This document shows, one piece after another, positions 17,701 through 26,328 of a stretch of 53,144 nt of DNA. The stretch comes from a virus, in IMG/VR virus record IMGVR_UViG_3300012920_000053, positions 1 through 53,144 of that record; one strand, 5' to 3'. The translations under genes and the position numbers were made by a program. The notes under the pieces were generated by a model. That model worked only from the letters and a program-made list of their open reading frames with translations. It did no database searches and was not told the origin of the DNA. How positions within the stretch are numbered: position 1 is the stretch's first letter; each line of letters starts with the position of its first letter.

Positions 17701-20700
17701 GTATATCTCGCGAGTTGCGCAGTATTGAGGCCTTCAGCAGCAATCATGTCTTCCATGGTTTCATATGTGACACCAAATGCGTCTACGAAGCCAAAGTCGA
17801 CTTGAATTGCTGCATCAATTCTAGTTCTGGTAGGCACAACACCGCCGCTTCCGCCAGAGGTTGAAAGATTGACTTCATCAGACAAAAGTTCGCCAACTGT
17901 CATTACTTCAGACTCACAATCGAAATCAAAGTATACACCAGGCTTACCGTCAGTGTCAAGATAAGAAGCTGCGGCAGTAGTTACAGAAACTGAAGCTAAA
18001 ACTGCTGAATCTACATCACTTTCGTCACGCAAATACAGTTCAATTACTCCAGAACCATCACCAACAAGTGTACCAATACCGTCTCCATAAGAGTCTCTAA
18101 TTAGGATCTTGTGACCAACTAGGTCAGATCCTTCTGTAGCATGGAAGTTAGGATTAGGAATCGAAACTGTACCAAATACAAATTCGATTGGGTCCCCTTG
18201 AACCGAATTGGTGGAAGTAGCCGATGCGATAATGTTGTCCGAGCCATCAAGAATAAATGCTTGAAGCTCTGAATGGTACTCGTCCAAAACAAGAGTAGGC
18301 ATCTTCATTACTAGTCTTTTAGCGACTACTGTTGCAACAGTAGGTACTCCTGTTAATCCATCCCAACTTTCAGGGTTATAGGAGGCATTCGTGACACCCA
18401 ACATGAAAGGAAAGAGTACCGAAGATGGGGCGGGCGCAAAACCTTGATTGTAATAATCTTCAGTCCATGGAATCAAACTTCCTGGGTTTGAAGGGTCGTC
18501 CATAAACAGACCTACCTCCATAGTCGTTGAGCCAGGTGTATAATTGGCAAGAATCGCATAACCAAGCAAGATGGCATCATCTACCGCAGCCATTGTGGTA
18601 TTATCTGCTGGATTAGCATGGAATCCGCCGAATTCTGGATTGGTATCTCTGTAAAAGATAGGCAACATCTCTCCGCCGTTTGCGTTGGCTGCATCAAATA
18701 CACTCTTGAGGTACAGAATTTTCTGCTCACTTTCGGCGGGAGATCCTAGGAATTGAATCTGTGGGTTGGCAAAAGTGCTTCCAAACGCAAATCCGATACC
18801 AGAAATTGGTGTACCAACAGATGGAAGTCCTGGAATTCCCATAACGCTGTAGGTGATATTTGAGTCTGCTAACCAGTGAGGATTTGGAAAGACTCCGGCG
18901 TCAGTGTCGATATCGGCCATTTCAGCTTCCGAAATATCACCGATGAAGAACATCGAATCAGCTTCGAAGTCACCGCTGGCCACATACGAACCGGCGCCAA
19001 ATGGGTGATTTCCGAAGTTCAAGCTGTAGTCTGAATTGAAATCCAGAAAAGCCATATCAGAAACACCACCAGCTGCATCTGGATCTGTCATGAAGATGAC
19101 TGTATTCTCACCATTAGCGTGAGTAATGACCAATTTATAATCTGCCCAATCATATGTAGGCGAATCAACTAAAGTTGGAGTTTCAACTACAGCAGAAAAA
19201 ACTGGCAATTGTGTCCAGTCATTCGGTGCTTTGTCAAAATAAGATTCCCAATCCGGAATATTGTTTCCAGAAGGGGAGACATGTGCGAATTTAACATTCA
19301 TGGTTGCGCCGGTGTCTGCGATTGACGCATCCCAGCTTTCAAGGCCTAAAACCATGTTCACTTCCATAGTATGGATGTGCGGACCGCGTTTTCTGGCCAA
19401 GACGTGATATTTATAACTCATATTGTTTTCTCCTTGGGTTATTTGCCCGTTATTGTTATATAAGTTTGTCTCATTGTAAAGAGAAGTAATTTCTCCCGCT
19501 GCTAGGGCGCGATTCCAGATTCTGGTATCGTCCTGTGACAAAGCAGCTTGCCCGGGGGCATTTCCGGGTAGAGTCAACTCTGGAATTACATGGTAATTCA
19601 TGGTAATTGGCTGTCCCGGGAACTGGACAATTTGCCCAGTTTGCGGATATTCTCCTGCGAGAACACCGTCTACATATATTCTGACCATTGAGCCATCATA
19701 GGTACCAACTACGTGGTACCATACTTCCGTATCTATTGAGCCAGCGCTCAAATCGTCTCCTTGATGGTCTACAGCAGAAATATAGCCATTTTGTGTTTGT
19801 ATTTGGAAATAAAACTTTCCAGAATTATTTATCGGCGAGTTAGCAGGAACTACTCCTTCATTCTGGCGAACACGTCCGAGGACCCATGACATGTGATCAG
19901 ACGATGGTGTAGCATTGTGGCCATTGGCTGTAATGAAGTAATCATAATGATTACCTAAAGCACTATACTTAATCCAAGTTGATACAGTCATTGCGTCTGT
20001 TGGGACAAGATCTTCGCTGTAAGGAACGCTTACATAATCTGTACCGTTTCCAGGGTATTCAAACCACTCATTACCGCTATTGGCGACATAAGTTTCCGCT
20101 CCAGTTGGAGATGTAGCATTGTGATTTCCTGTTTCATCTTGAAGATTTCCGTCAAATAACCACTTCGCTACCAAGCCATCTTCGAGCGAGAGAACGCCGT
20201 TGTTATTATAGGAATCAGCAATTTGCTGACTCGTCGCGACACCCTCATACACTCTCAAATCTCTAACTTCTGCTGCGAATTCTTGATTCGCAGGTCCATT
20301 AAGGACATCGATAGCTGTAGGTGGTGTCGCGTTTGCGGTTGGATCAACAGTGCCAATGGAAACTCCATTAGCAAAATATTCCATAGTCGATCCGTCATAA
20401 GTGACAGTGACTAAATGCCATGTGTCTGCCACCTTTAGGGGATCTCCTGCCGCGAGGCTTAGGCGCGAAGAGTCTGGTGTCAAATTGCTCGTCCAGTTAC
20501 CCGCGCCGATTCTGCCATAATGTGCGTCCAAGACATATCTATATCCCGAATTCTGCAAATATAGATTGGCCCACTGCTGTGTTCCATCTAAATTAACATT
20601 TTTAACCCAGATATTTATCGTATATGTCGCTGGAAGCGAAATAGAACTAGAAAGACCTGACAGGGTGCCTAAATGTTCTTCTTGTAAAGATATCATATAA

Positions 20701-20801
20701 GATTTCTCCGTGGGATTTTTACTTTCCCTATTATCCTTAAATGTTTTTGTTGAATTTTTATAACGTATAAACTCCTCAAAAACGCCAATAAAAGAAGGCA
20801 T
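14748..20801 (-). CDS. Giant tail fibre/adhesin with LamG domains and coiled-coil repeats
   Basis: The frame opens at a TTG (20843), but ATG 20801 has GAGGAG just upstream and is preferred, giving 2017 residues; a later ATG near 20699 is also possible. Residues about 30-215 and 230-450 are two LamG/concanavalin-like domains (WHLVTVTYDGSTMEYFANGVSIG; WYHVVGTYDGSMVRIYVDGVLAG), typical of glycan binding. Residues 461-1010 are beta-rich and preceded by an internal SD-ATG at 19421. Residues about 1183-1764 carry 17 copies of a DVDQNEADAD unit, mostly at a 29-residue period, predicted to be a trimeric coiled-coil shaft. The C-terminal 250 residues are helical then beta-rich. It probably binds the host surface; it sits between the PrkA cassette and the sheath. 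Confidence 0.8.
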   Translation of the reverse strand: MPSFIGVFEEFIRYKNSTKTFKDNRESKNPTEKSYMISLQEEHLGTLSGLSSSISLPATYTINIWVKNVNLDGTQQWANLYLQNSGYRYVLDAHYGRIGAGNWTSNLTPDSSRLSLAAGDPLKVADTWHLVTVTYDGSTMEYFANGVSIGTVDPTANATPPTAIDVLNGPANQEFAAEVRDLRVYEGVATSQQIADSYNNNGVLSLEDGLVAKWLFDGNLQDETGNHNATSPTGAETYVANSGNEWFEYPGNGTDYVSVPYSEDLVPTDAMTVSTWIKYSALGNHYDYFITANGHNATPSSDHMSWVLGRVRQNEGVVPANSPINNSGKFYFQIQTQNGYISAVDHQGDDLSAGSIDTEVWYHVVGTYDGSMVRIYVDGVLAGEYPQTGQIVQFPGQPITMNYHVIPELTLPGNAPGQAALSQDDTRIWNRALAAGEITSLYNETNLYNNNGQITQGENNMSYKYHVLARKRGPHIHTMEVNMVLGLESWDASIADTGATMNVKFAHVSPSGNNIPDWESYFDKAPNDWTQLPVFSAVVETPTLVDSPTYDWADYKLVITHANGENTVIFMTDPDAAGGVSDMAFLDFNSDYSLNFGNHPFGAGSYVASGDFEADSMFFIGDISEAEMADIDTDAGVFPNPHWLADSNITYSVMGIPGLPSVGTPISGIGFAFGSTFANPQIQFLGSPAESEQKILYLKSVFDAANANGGEMLPIFYRDTNPEFGGFHANPADNTTMAAVDDAILLGYAILANYTPGSTTMEVGLFMDDPSNPGSLIPWTEDYYNQGFAPAPSSVLFPFMLGVTNASYNPESWDGLTGVPTVATVVAKRLVMKMPTLVLDEYHSELQAFILDGSDNIIASATSTNSVQGDPIEFVFGTVSIPNPNFHATEGSDLVGHKILIRDSYGDGIGTLVGDGSGVIELYLRDESDVDSAVLASVSVTTAAASYLDTDGKPGVYFDFDCESEVMTVGELLSDEVNLSTSGGSGGVVPTRTRIDAAIQVDFGFVDAFGVTYETMEDMIAAEGLNTAQLARYTTPAFDPRVIKYSLAHSQFISGDQIVNKAYVDQEIADANTEIDEAIDAIGLTGSYAAHASARYITAATSLHNADLLLDTAISGVQDNVDDNAADILSLSSSVSSSLAALDLELSGDITNLSSSAAADRASIRTEFANADTALSGALMATISALQSDVDQNEADADAAITSLSGAVAADLAALQSDVDQNEADADAAITSLSGAVAADLAALQSDVDQNEADADAAITSLSGAVAADLAALQSDVDQNEADADAAITSLSGAVAADLAALQSDVDQNEADADAAIAVERGRIDAILSGSGVDLDQLVELVAAYELADTNIITSITNLQGDVTSLSGAVASDLAALQSDVDQNEADADAAITSLSGAVAADLAALQSDVDQNEADADAAITSLSGAVAADLAALQSDVDQNEADADAAITSLSGAVAADLAALQSDVDQNEADADAAITSLSGAVAADLLAMETDYISRDNQIVSDYIAADTALSGALMATITALQSDVDQNEADADAAITSLSGAVAADLAALQSDVDQNEADADAAITSLSGAVAADLAALQADVDQNEADADAAITSLSGAVAADLAALQADVDQNEADADAAITSLSGAFAADLAALQSDVDQNEADADAAITSLSGAVAADLAALQSDVDQNEADADAAIAVERGRIDAILSGSGVDLDQLVELVAAYELADTNIITSITNLQGDVTSLSGAVAADLVALQSDVDQNEADADLAISNLQADVDANELQHDQEMKDMFGDNYVSGAVGGISFVAHTEDQMWPLQSSDLHLAVDFGDALKKMDERLQASEYGLQVTHDVALEMMSDVETLQSEVQAMQDEVEGLVETVVSGTNAVVADVRGDIALVRDMICQETEVLTSDIAAGGTHAIQYNASEIQLVSLNGQILTEGFDYNFDVASPQAITMTFGLLTGDRMVVVYKKDISLSSSVIVNSSDFLTGTMTDPSSFATKVSDASNDIATEEEWGAAIPTFPLS
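15510..17253 (-). repeat. Coding tandem repeats of the fibre shaft (87-base unit)
   Basis: Seventeen copies of a DVDQNEADAD-containing unit, mostly spaced 29 residues (87 bases), are arranged in blocks. A longer module (IAVERGRIDAILSGSGVDLD and onward through VELVAAYELADTN) occurs twice, at about 15600-15750 and 16690-16850. Protein copies are almost identical, but synonymous positions differ between copies. The repeats are inside one open frame, so they are a structural shaft, not an intergenic array. Confidence 0.9.
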
Positions 20802-20868
20802 ATCTCCTCTATTGGAATTGTATGTATTTCGGCGGAAACCCAAAAGACCAAAAAAATAAATATTTTTT

Positions 20869-20904
20869 TTAAAAAAATAATCCTCACAAAATTTATTGTG
20901 AGGA
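20869..20904 (-). terminator. Terminator after prkA
   Basis: An 11-base perfect stem, AATCCTCACAA (20877-20887) with TTGTGAGGATT (20894-20904), has loop AATTTA. On the minus strand it is followed by A then seven T. It closes the transcript that carries neck genes and the YeaH-SpoVR-PrkA cassette. Confidence 0.85.
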
Positions 20905-20935
20905 TTTGAATATATGATCGATTTATTTATCTTGT

Positions 20936-22879
20936 TTAGCTATCACGCCACAAATTATTAGATGCATACTTTATAATTTCGTTGGCTGAGTCTTCGCTAT
21001 AACCGTAATTGTCAATCAAGGTTTGCACCATTTCATTATATTTCTTCTGCTGTTTCTTATCTCTGGACTTGGACTTCGTAACAATCCTTGAAATCTCACG
21101 AACAGATGTCAACAGTTTATTTTCAATAGCTTCCTTGAGGGGTCCATAAGAGGTCCAGTCAATCTTCTCCTTTTTTCTCAATTTGGAGAACATGTAGGCT
21201 GTTATGTCTGCTCTAAAGTTTTCTCTTGCCGACCCAACGATTCCAATCTGCTCTTCGATTGAGGTCAAGAAACTTTCGTCTGCATTCATTTCTTCTTTGG
21301 TCGTCTTATCCTTAACTTTTGTTCCGTTCACATATGCCTCTGCGTGATCGAGGTAATTGTCGAACAAAGATTCTGCTTGCTCTTGATAAGCGGAAACGAA
21401 TGCCTTTGTGATTTCTTTCTCAAGGATTTTCAAATATTCATCATGAAGCTCTTTCTGGAGAAAAGAAAGATATTTTTCTCTTAGATCCTCGACAACCACT
21501 TGCTCTTTTACTTGCTTGATTAGTGCATCTCGGATAGAGATTGGCGTAACCATGTTATTATCAGAGTCTGCCAAAGCTGCGTCAATTGCTTTCATAATAA
21601 ATCTAGTTGAAATTCCTGTCATTCCTTCGTCGCGGACTTCGTCGCGCAAGTCATTGATATCAATTTTCTTGATATAGCCCTTCTCTACAATATTTTGGCC
21701 ATTGTAGATCTTCATCTTAGTCATTGGATCAACTTTATTTGATGTCTTTAGTCTAGATAGTACGGCAAACATGGCCGCGATTTCCAGAGTGTGGGGAGCA
21801 ATATGTGCGTCAAAATCTGATTCTTCTAACATTTTATTATAAATTTTCTGTTCTTCGTCAACTTCCAGGCAGTAGGGAACGTTTACTCTAACAATTCTGT
21901 CAAGAATAGCTTCGTTTGTATTTTCAGACTTGAATTTATTCCATTCCGCTTCGTTACAATGAGCTAAAATAACTCCGTCAAAATAAATCATGGCGCCCTT
22001 TCCTGGGCTTGGAACGGCCTTCTCCTGCGTTGCAGTAATCATTGTGTGTAAGAACTCGATTTCATTCTTGAACACCTCCACAAACTCAACTATGCCCCTA
22101 TTTCCAACGTTAAACGCACCATTCAAACTCAAGGCTCGTGGGTCATCTTCTGGATATAAATCTAGTTTGGAGATGTCTTCCGAGCCAATCAAAATACTTG
22201 TATCTTGGGTGTTAGCATCCATCGGAGGAACCACTCCAACGCCTCGCCTACCTCTTATGGAAAAAGAAGTTTCCTTTACCTTGAAGGACATATAGTCTCC
22301 ATCAAGTTCTTCCAGGAGTTTGTGTCTACAAACTGGACATAGGTCTCCTTCGATTTTTACACCATATAGCTCTTTAAATCTATCTCGAAGCCCACGAGGA
22401 ATTAGGTGTAAGGGATTTTCGTTGATCGGACAGCCATCTAAAGCATACAGCGGGCCTGCACCCTCTAGCGCGCGCTTAATGTGTTCAACAAGGGCCGACT
22501 TACCGGCACCTACCGGACCCAGTAATAATAAAACCTGACGGCTTTCTTCGCCTTTCATGGCTGCCGAGTGTAGATATCTCATGACTTTAACAAGAGATCT
22601 TTCCATTCCAAAAAATTTATTTTGAAAGTAGTCGTATGTTCTTATCTCGTCACCATTGAATAGGTTGTTACATCTAGTATCCTCTTCGGACATTCTAGTG
22701 ATTCCGTGTTTAGTGATTGCCTCGTAAAGTCTCTTATGAGCCAAAACAGCCACTTCTGGCCTGCCCTCAAACAACTCTAAGAATTCAGAAAAAGTTCCAT
22801 GGAATTTCTCTTTCTTGCTTCCTTTTTTGTGTTCTTCGGCAATTTGTAAAAATTTATTTGTTTTTGATTCGTGTGTCAT
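20936..22879 (-). CDS. prkA: PrkA/YeaG-family AAA+ protein (serine kinase or ATP-dependent protease family)
   Basis: The 647-residue length matches E. coli YeaG (644). Walker A is GPVGAGKS at residues 121-128. Family signatures follow: GCPINENPLHLIPRG (149-163), CPVC (181-184), RGIVEFVEVFK, ATQE, an AHCNEAEWNKF block, DRIVRVNVPYCLEV, and GISTRFIMKAIDAAL in the C-terminal domain. All expected landmarks are present, so the protein is probably active. PrkA proteins are reported as stress/sporulation Ser kinases and, in Bacillus, as AAA+ proteases. It starts one base after spoVR ends and is followed by a terminator. In bacteria it is encoded with YeaH/YhbH and SpoVR, as here. Substrate in infection unknown. 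Confidence 0.95.
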   Translation of the reverse strand: MTHESKTNKFLQIAEEHKKGSKKEKFHGTFSEFLELFEGRPEVAVLAHKRLYEAITKHGITRMSEEDTRCNNLFNGDEIRTYDYFQNKFFGMERSLVKVMRYLHSAAMKGEESRQVLLLLGPVGAGKSALVEHIKRALEGAGPLYALDGCPINENPLHLIPRGLRDRFKELYGVKIEGDLCPVCRHKLLEELDGDYMSFKVKETSFSIRGRRGVGVVPPMDANTQDTSILIGSEDISKLDLYPEDDPRALSLNGAFNVGNRGIVEFVEVFKNEIEFLHTMITATQEKAVPSPGKGAMIYFDGVILAHCNEAEWNKFKSENTNEAILDRIVRVNVPYCLEVDEEQKIYNKMLEESDFDAHIAPHTLEIAAMFAVLSRLKTSNKVDPMTKMKIYNGQNIVEKGYIKKIDINDLRDEVRDEGMTGISTRFIMKAIDAALADSDNNMVTPISIRDALIKQVKEQVVVEDLREKYLSFLQKELHDEYLKILEKEITKAFVSAYQEQAESLFDNYLDHAEAYVNGTKVKDKTTKEEMNADESFLTSIEEQIGIVGSARENFRADITAYMFSKLRKKEKIDWTSYGPLKEAIENKLLTSVREISRIVTKSKSRDKKQQKKYNEMVQTLIDNYGYSEDSANEIIKYASNNLWRDS

Positions 22880-22880
22880 G

Positions 22881-24182
22881 TTAAAATTCCCAAGGTTCCC
22901 CTTCTATAATAGTTGTAAAGCAGACTTCGTCGTCCCACAGAGAGCATATTTGTTCATATACTCTGTTTGCATATGATAATTCAAGATCACGCCCATCATG
23001 TTCGTGCTCGATATAAAGTGTATTTGTCTTTTTATCAAAATCGCTAACATAAACGACAGGAACTCCTTTAAGTCCTGTATTCCTAATTAGATTGTCCCTT
23101 ACGCTTTTCCACCCTTCTTCGTCAGAAATTTCAGAAATAGTGTAATTATCTGTCATATTCTCATATGAGTAACTGAATAAGTTTAAGTCTCTACAAATTT
23201 CTTCTGTCAAATATTTTCTTATGAAAGATTCATCGTTGTGTATCTCTCGAACAGACTTACATTCTTCAAATCCGTGCTTTTCTTCTATGTCTTTGAAAAT
23301 TGTGTAACCTAGGTGATAAGGATTTACCCTCCCGAGTATTGGGCGTACAACCTGATTGTGAGTTTTCAAAAAAGATAAATGATACTTGTCTGGCAATTCT
23401 AGATCCTTCATTATCTTTTCATGAATCATCACTGCCCATCCCTCATTCATAATCTTAGTTTGTGCCTGTGGCATAAAATATAGTGATCTTTTTTCTACCA
23501 TTTCCATCAAATCTTGTTTCCAATCTTCAATTCCTCTGGCGTTTTTTCTAATAAAACCGATCAAATTATAATCTTTTTGAACCAAGCCGTTTTCAACATT
23601 TAGCAAGCCATTTGTCTTCTTGAAAAGATCTTTTTTTGCCTGATCCTCTGTTCTTCTTTTGATCCCCGGAGTTCTTGGAAGTTGATATTGGATGGAGTGA
23701 CATGCATCGATAACTTGCTCCACCTTATCGATTCCAATATTTGGATCTTCAATATACGCTTGTACTCGTTTTGCAGCAGACTTGAATCTAGATATGATAT
23801 TGGCAGGATCAGTCTCTTTGAACATTCTATTATTTTTGAAAAAATCAGAATGGCCGACACAATGAGACATGGTCAAGAGGTGGGTGCTCATTGGATTTTC
23901 AAGCATCAGATATGCAATACTGGGGTCACTATTAATAATCATTTCGTAAGGTAGACCTTCCATTCCTAAATTATATCTTGTTATTGTTCTTTCAAAATTC
24001 TTACCATATGACCAATGTCTATAATGCGTTGGTAAGCCAGTGTAGGCCATGGCGCCAATCATTTCATGATAATTCAAAATTTCATATTCTATGAGAAACC
24101 AGTCTAGGTCATATTTTTCTTTAGCTATTTTACAAATTTTATCATCCCACTCTTGCAATTCTTTGATACTCCAATCTTTCAT
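22881..24182 (-). CDS. spoVR: SpoVR/YcgB-family protein
   Basis: The start is ATG 24182, preceded by GGAGGAG three bases upstream and overlapping the yeaH stop as ATGA, giving 433 residues (Bacillus SpoVR 468, E. coli YcgB 510). The N-terminal family block is clear: DLDWFLIEYEILNYHEMIGA, LPTHYRHWSYGKNFER, YEMIINSDPSIAYLMLENP, and the hallmark CVGHSDFFKNN at residues 108-118. GRVNPYHLGYTIFKDIEEK lies in the centre. The C-terminal part (residues 300-433) is shorter than in bacterial homologues but includes the YVSDFDKKTNTLYIEHEHDGR beta segment. SpoVR is needed for spore cortex in Bacillus and linked to stress in other bacteria; biochemistry is unknown. Coupled to both neighbours. Confidence 0.95.
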   Translation of the reverse strand: MKDWSIKELQEWDDKICKIAKEKYDLDWFLIEYEILNYHEMIGAMAYTGLPTHYRHWSYGKNFERTITRYNLGMEGLPYEMIINSDPSIAYLMLENPMSTHLLTMSHCVGHSDFFKNNRMFKETDPANIISRFKSAAKRVQAYIEDPNIGIDKVEQVIDACHSIQYQLPRTPGIKRRTEDQAKKDLFKKTNGLLNVENGLVQKDYNLIGFIRKNARGIEDWKQDLMEMVEKRSLYFMPQAQTKIMNEGWAVMIHEKIMKDLELPDKYHLSFLKTHNQVVRPILGRVNPYHLGYTIFKDIEEKHGFEECKSVREIHNDESFIRKYLTEEICRDLNLFSYSYENMTDNYTISEISDEEGWKSVRDNLIRNTGLKGVPVVYVSDFDKKTNTLYIEHEHDGRDLELSYANRVYEQICSLWDDEVCFTTIIEGEPWEF

Positions 24183-25387
24183 GATTCTCCTCCAAAAAGC
24201 TCTCTGAAAGAAAGCCATATGTGATCGGGTTTGGTGATCTTTATTTTTTTGAATTTCTCGTCAACAATATGATTCAGTTTTCTCCACAAATTGGAAGCTT
24301 CTGAATTATTGTAACTATAGGATCTGTTCAAAAGGGTGTCTAATTCGGACTCTCTGTGTCCAAAAGGATCTATCTCCGCATAGCACATCATTTGATTTAT
24401 TTGCTTCAGTTCTGTAAACAGATCGATTACTTTTTCATCGTCAAACGACCAGTTTTCTCCATCTCCGGAATAAAAAGTATAAATGTTCCAACTAGAAGGG
24501 TGGTATCTTTTTGATATGATCTCCTTTTCTAGCTCTAAAGCAGTTGACATAACGGTACCTCCTGTTGAAGCTTTTTTGAAAAAATCGTCTTCAGTTACTT
24601 CTTTGGCATCAGTGGAGTGAGAAATAAAAACCACTTCTATGTTATTATATTTGTAATTCAAAAATTGATATAAAAGAAAATAAAAACTTCTTGCCATATA
24701 CTTCTTATCCTTACCCATGGAACCAGAAACGTCCATTAGAAAAAATATAACAGCAGAATTATTTTCTTCATGCTTTATTTTCATATGCTTATATTTTAGA
24801 TCATCTTTATGGAAAGGAAATCTCTCATCACCGCCCTCTTGATAGGCTCCAGAGGCAATTGCCATTTTTTTCCTGCGGATTTTTCTTTTTATAGTCTCTT
24901 TTTTAGAAAGCCTGGATCTCATGCCCTTTTTCCTGAATCCAGATCTTTTCAATTTTTTATGTTCTATAAACTTGAACTTTTTTCGTTCAAGATCTGGTAA
25001 CTCTAGATCCTGAAATAAATACTCTGCCAACTCTTCCAATGAAATTTCAACTTCGTAATATTCTTCGCCAGGATCCTTTGAACCTTTTTTGCCCTGGGCT
25101 TTTCCTTTTTTAGAGCCGCGACGGACAACCTGTCCTTTGGTAACATTCTTGTCACCAGCAGAACTAACTTTTTTATTGTCGCTGTTTTCTCCATATACAA
25201 GCTGATATTCTTTAATTCCTTTTACTGGAATTTTTACTTTCTTTTTGCCATCTTGGCCGATGATCGATTCATCCGCAACAACGTCTCTAATTCCCTCTCT
25301 CAAAGCTTTATCTATTTTTTGCTTATGTCTTTTTCTGTCAGCTGCTGACCTGTCTGCTATTGATTTATGTTCTCTAAAAATACTCAT
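24179..25387 (-). CDS. yeaH: YeaH/YhbH-family (DUF444) protein with VWA domain
   Basis: The ATG at 25387 with AGGAT eight bases upstream is chosen over a longer frame because MSIFREHKSIADRSAADRKR is the usual DUF444 N-terminus; this gives 402 residues (E. coli YeaH 427). Residues 1-110 are basic with a Lys/Gly-rich linker. A VWA fold begins near 210 with a complete MIDAS motif DVSGSMG (D219, S221, S223), followed by FISHSTDAKEV, a GGTVMSTAL metal-site loop and YTFYSGDGENW. In bacteria YeaH/YhbH is encoded with PrkA and SpoVR; VWA proteins often act as adaptors for AAA+ ATPases, so an adaptor role for PrkA is a fair inference. It follows the gp14-like gene by ten bases. Confidence 0.95.
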   Translation of the reverse strand: MSIFREHKSIADRSAADRKRHKQKIDKALREGIRDVVADESIIGQDGKKKVKIPVKGIKEYQLVYGENSDNKKVSSAGDKNVTKGQVVRRGSKKGKAQGKKGSKDPGEEYYEVEISLEELAEYLFQDLELPDLERKKFKFIEHKKLKRSGFRKKGMRSRLSKKETIKRKIRRKKMAIASGAYQEGGDERFPFHKDDLKYKHMKIKHEENNSAVIFFLMDVSGSMGKDKKYMARSFYFLLYQFLNYKYNNIEVVFISHSTDAKEVTEDDFFKKASTGGTVMSTALELEKEIISKRYHPSSWNIYTFYSGDGENWSFDDEKVIDLFTELKQINQMMCYAEIDPFGHRESELDTLLNRSYSYNNSEASNLWRKLNHIVDEKFKKIKITKPDHIWLSFRELFGGES

Positions 25388-25397
25388 TTGTTTTATC

Positions 25398-26327
25398 CTA
25401 AAAAATTTCTGCCAATGCAGTAAGAAATACAACTGTTAAATTTGAACCCGCCGTGATGGGAAAGTTTGATATTATTTCCCCATCTTTTACGTAAAAGTCT
25501 GTTACTCCGGGACTATCAGAGACACTCTGCAATATACCGTTGACAAATATCATAATTGTTGTGTAATCTATATCTCCCGAAATATCGAAAGAGTCATTGA
25601 TTGACGAACCTCCCGTGATAGTAGTAGCTAAAATTCCTGGCGCGGGGGCACCAAATTGCTGTGCCGAAAAGACAACTTTTGCAGCCGTCCCTGATCCACC
25701 TCCAGAGCCTCCAGAACCCCCAGAACCTCCAGAACCCCCAGAACCTCCAGAACCACCGGTTCCAGAACTCCCTTCTTCGGAAACCAACATAGAACCAGCA
25801 GAAAGTGCTGAAGAATAAGCTGCTGGAGAGAGCGTCTGTAAATCTATAAGCCCTTTTCTTGTTTTTATACATTTTGCCTGAATCTCGAACAAGTGGTCAA
25901 CTTGTCCAAACAGTTGTCTGCCATCCGTCAATGAGACTATTTCATAAAATCTATCTCCGTATTGGACATAATCACCTTCTCGGACATAGGTATCTTGATC
26001 CTGTAGAAGCCTTCTCTTATGAAATTTTACAGTTATGGTATTATCTTTGTCTAAGCCGTAATTTTTAGTTTGTGTGGTGATAGCTTCGAATTCTACGAGT
26101 CCATAAATTCTTATAGGTGGTAAAAAACACTTTTCTATAGCCTCTCCATACAACGGATGATAATTTGTAAACTCCCTAGAGACTGGAATATAGGCGATTT
26201 GCTGCCCTACAACCCTTTCCAAAAGCTCATCATTAACTTGCTTTACTAAGTTTCTTTCCTTCTCGCCCAAGAAAAGAGGAGGAGGGGGGTTCGATGGTCT
26301 TGTCCACTTGTTTTCATCATCTGACAT
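25398..26327 (-). CDS. Neck protein, T4 gp14-like, with Gly-Ser linker and extra C-terminal domain
   Basis: The 309-residue protein starts one base after the gp15-like gene. Residues 35-165 carry the gp14-type pattern: IAYIPVSREF, PLYGEAIEKCFLPPIRIYGLVEF, then TVKFHKRRL, REGDYVQYGDRFYEIVSL and FGQVDHLFEIQAKCIKTRKG. After about residue 185 comes a pure Gly-Gly-Ser linker, then a beta-rich domain of about 95 residues (GDIDYTTIMIFVNGILQSVS). T4 gp14 (256 residues) joins the filled head to the tail and has no such extension. The added domain could be a surface decoration or collar element. Neck assignment is by pattern and by its gp13 and gp15 neighbours. Confidence 0.65.
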   Translation of the reverse strand: MSDDENKWTRPSNPPPPLFLGEKERNLVKQVNDELLERVVGQQIAYIPVSREFTNYHPLYGEAIEKCFLPPIRIYGLVEFEAITTQTKNYGLDKDNTITVKFHKRRLLQDQDTYVREGDYVQYGDRFYEIVSLTDGRQLFGQVDHLFEIQAKCIKTRKGLIDLQTLSPAAYSSALSAGSMLVSEEGSSGTGGSGGSGGSGGSGGSGGSGGGSGTAAKVVFSAQQFGAPAPGILATTITGGSSINDSFDISGDIDYTTIMIFVNGILQSVSDSPGVTDFYVKDGEIISNFPITAGSNLTVVFLTALAEIF

Positions 26328-26328
26328 A

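Noticed and set aside
25597-25818. Pro/Glu-rich plus-strand frame
   Set aside because: It is the reverse strand of the Gly-Gly-Ser linker of the gp14-like gene.
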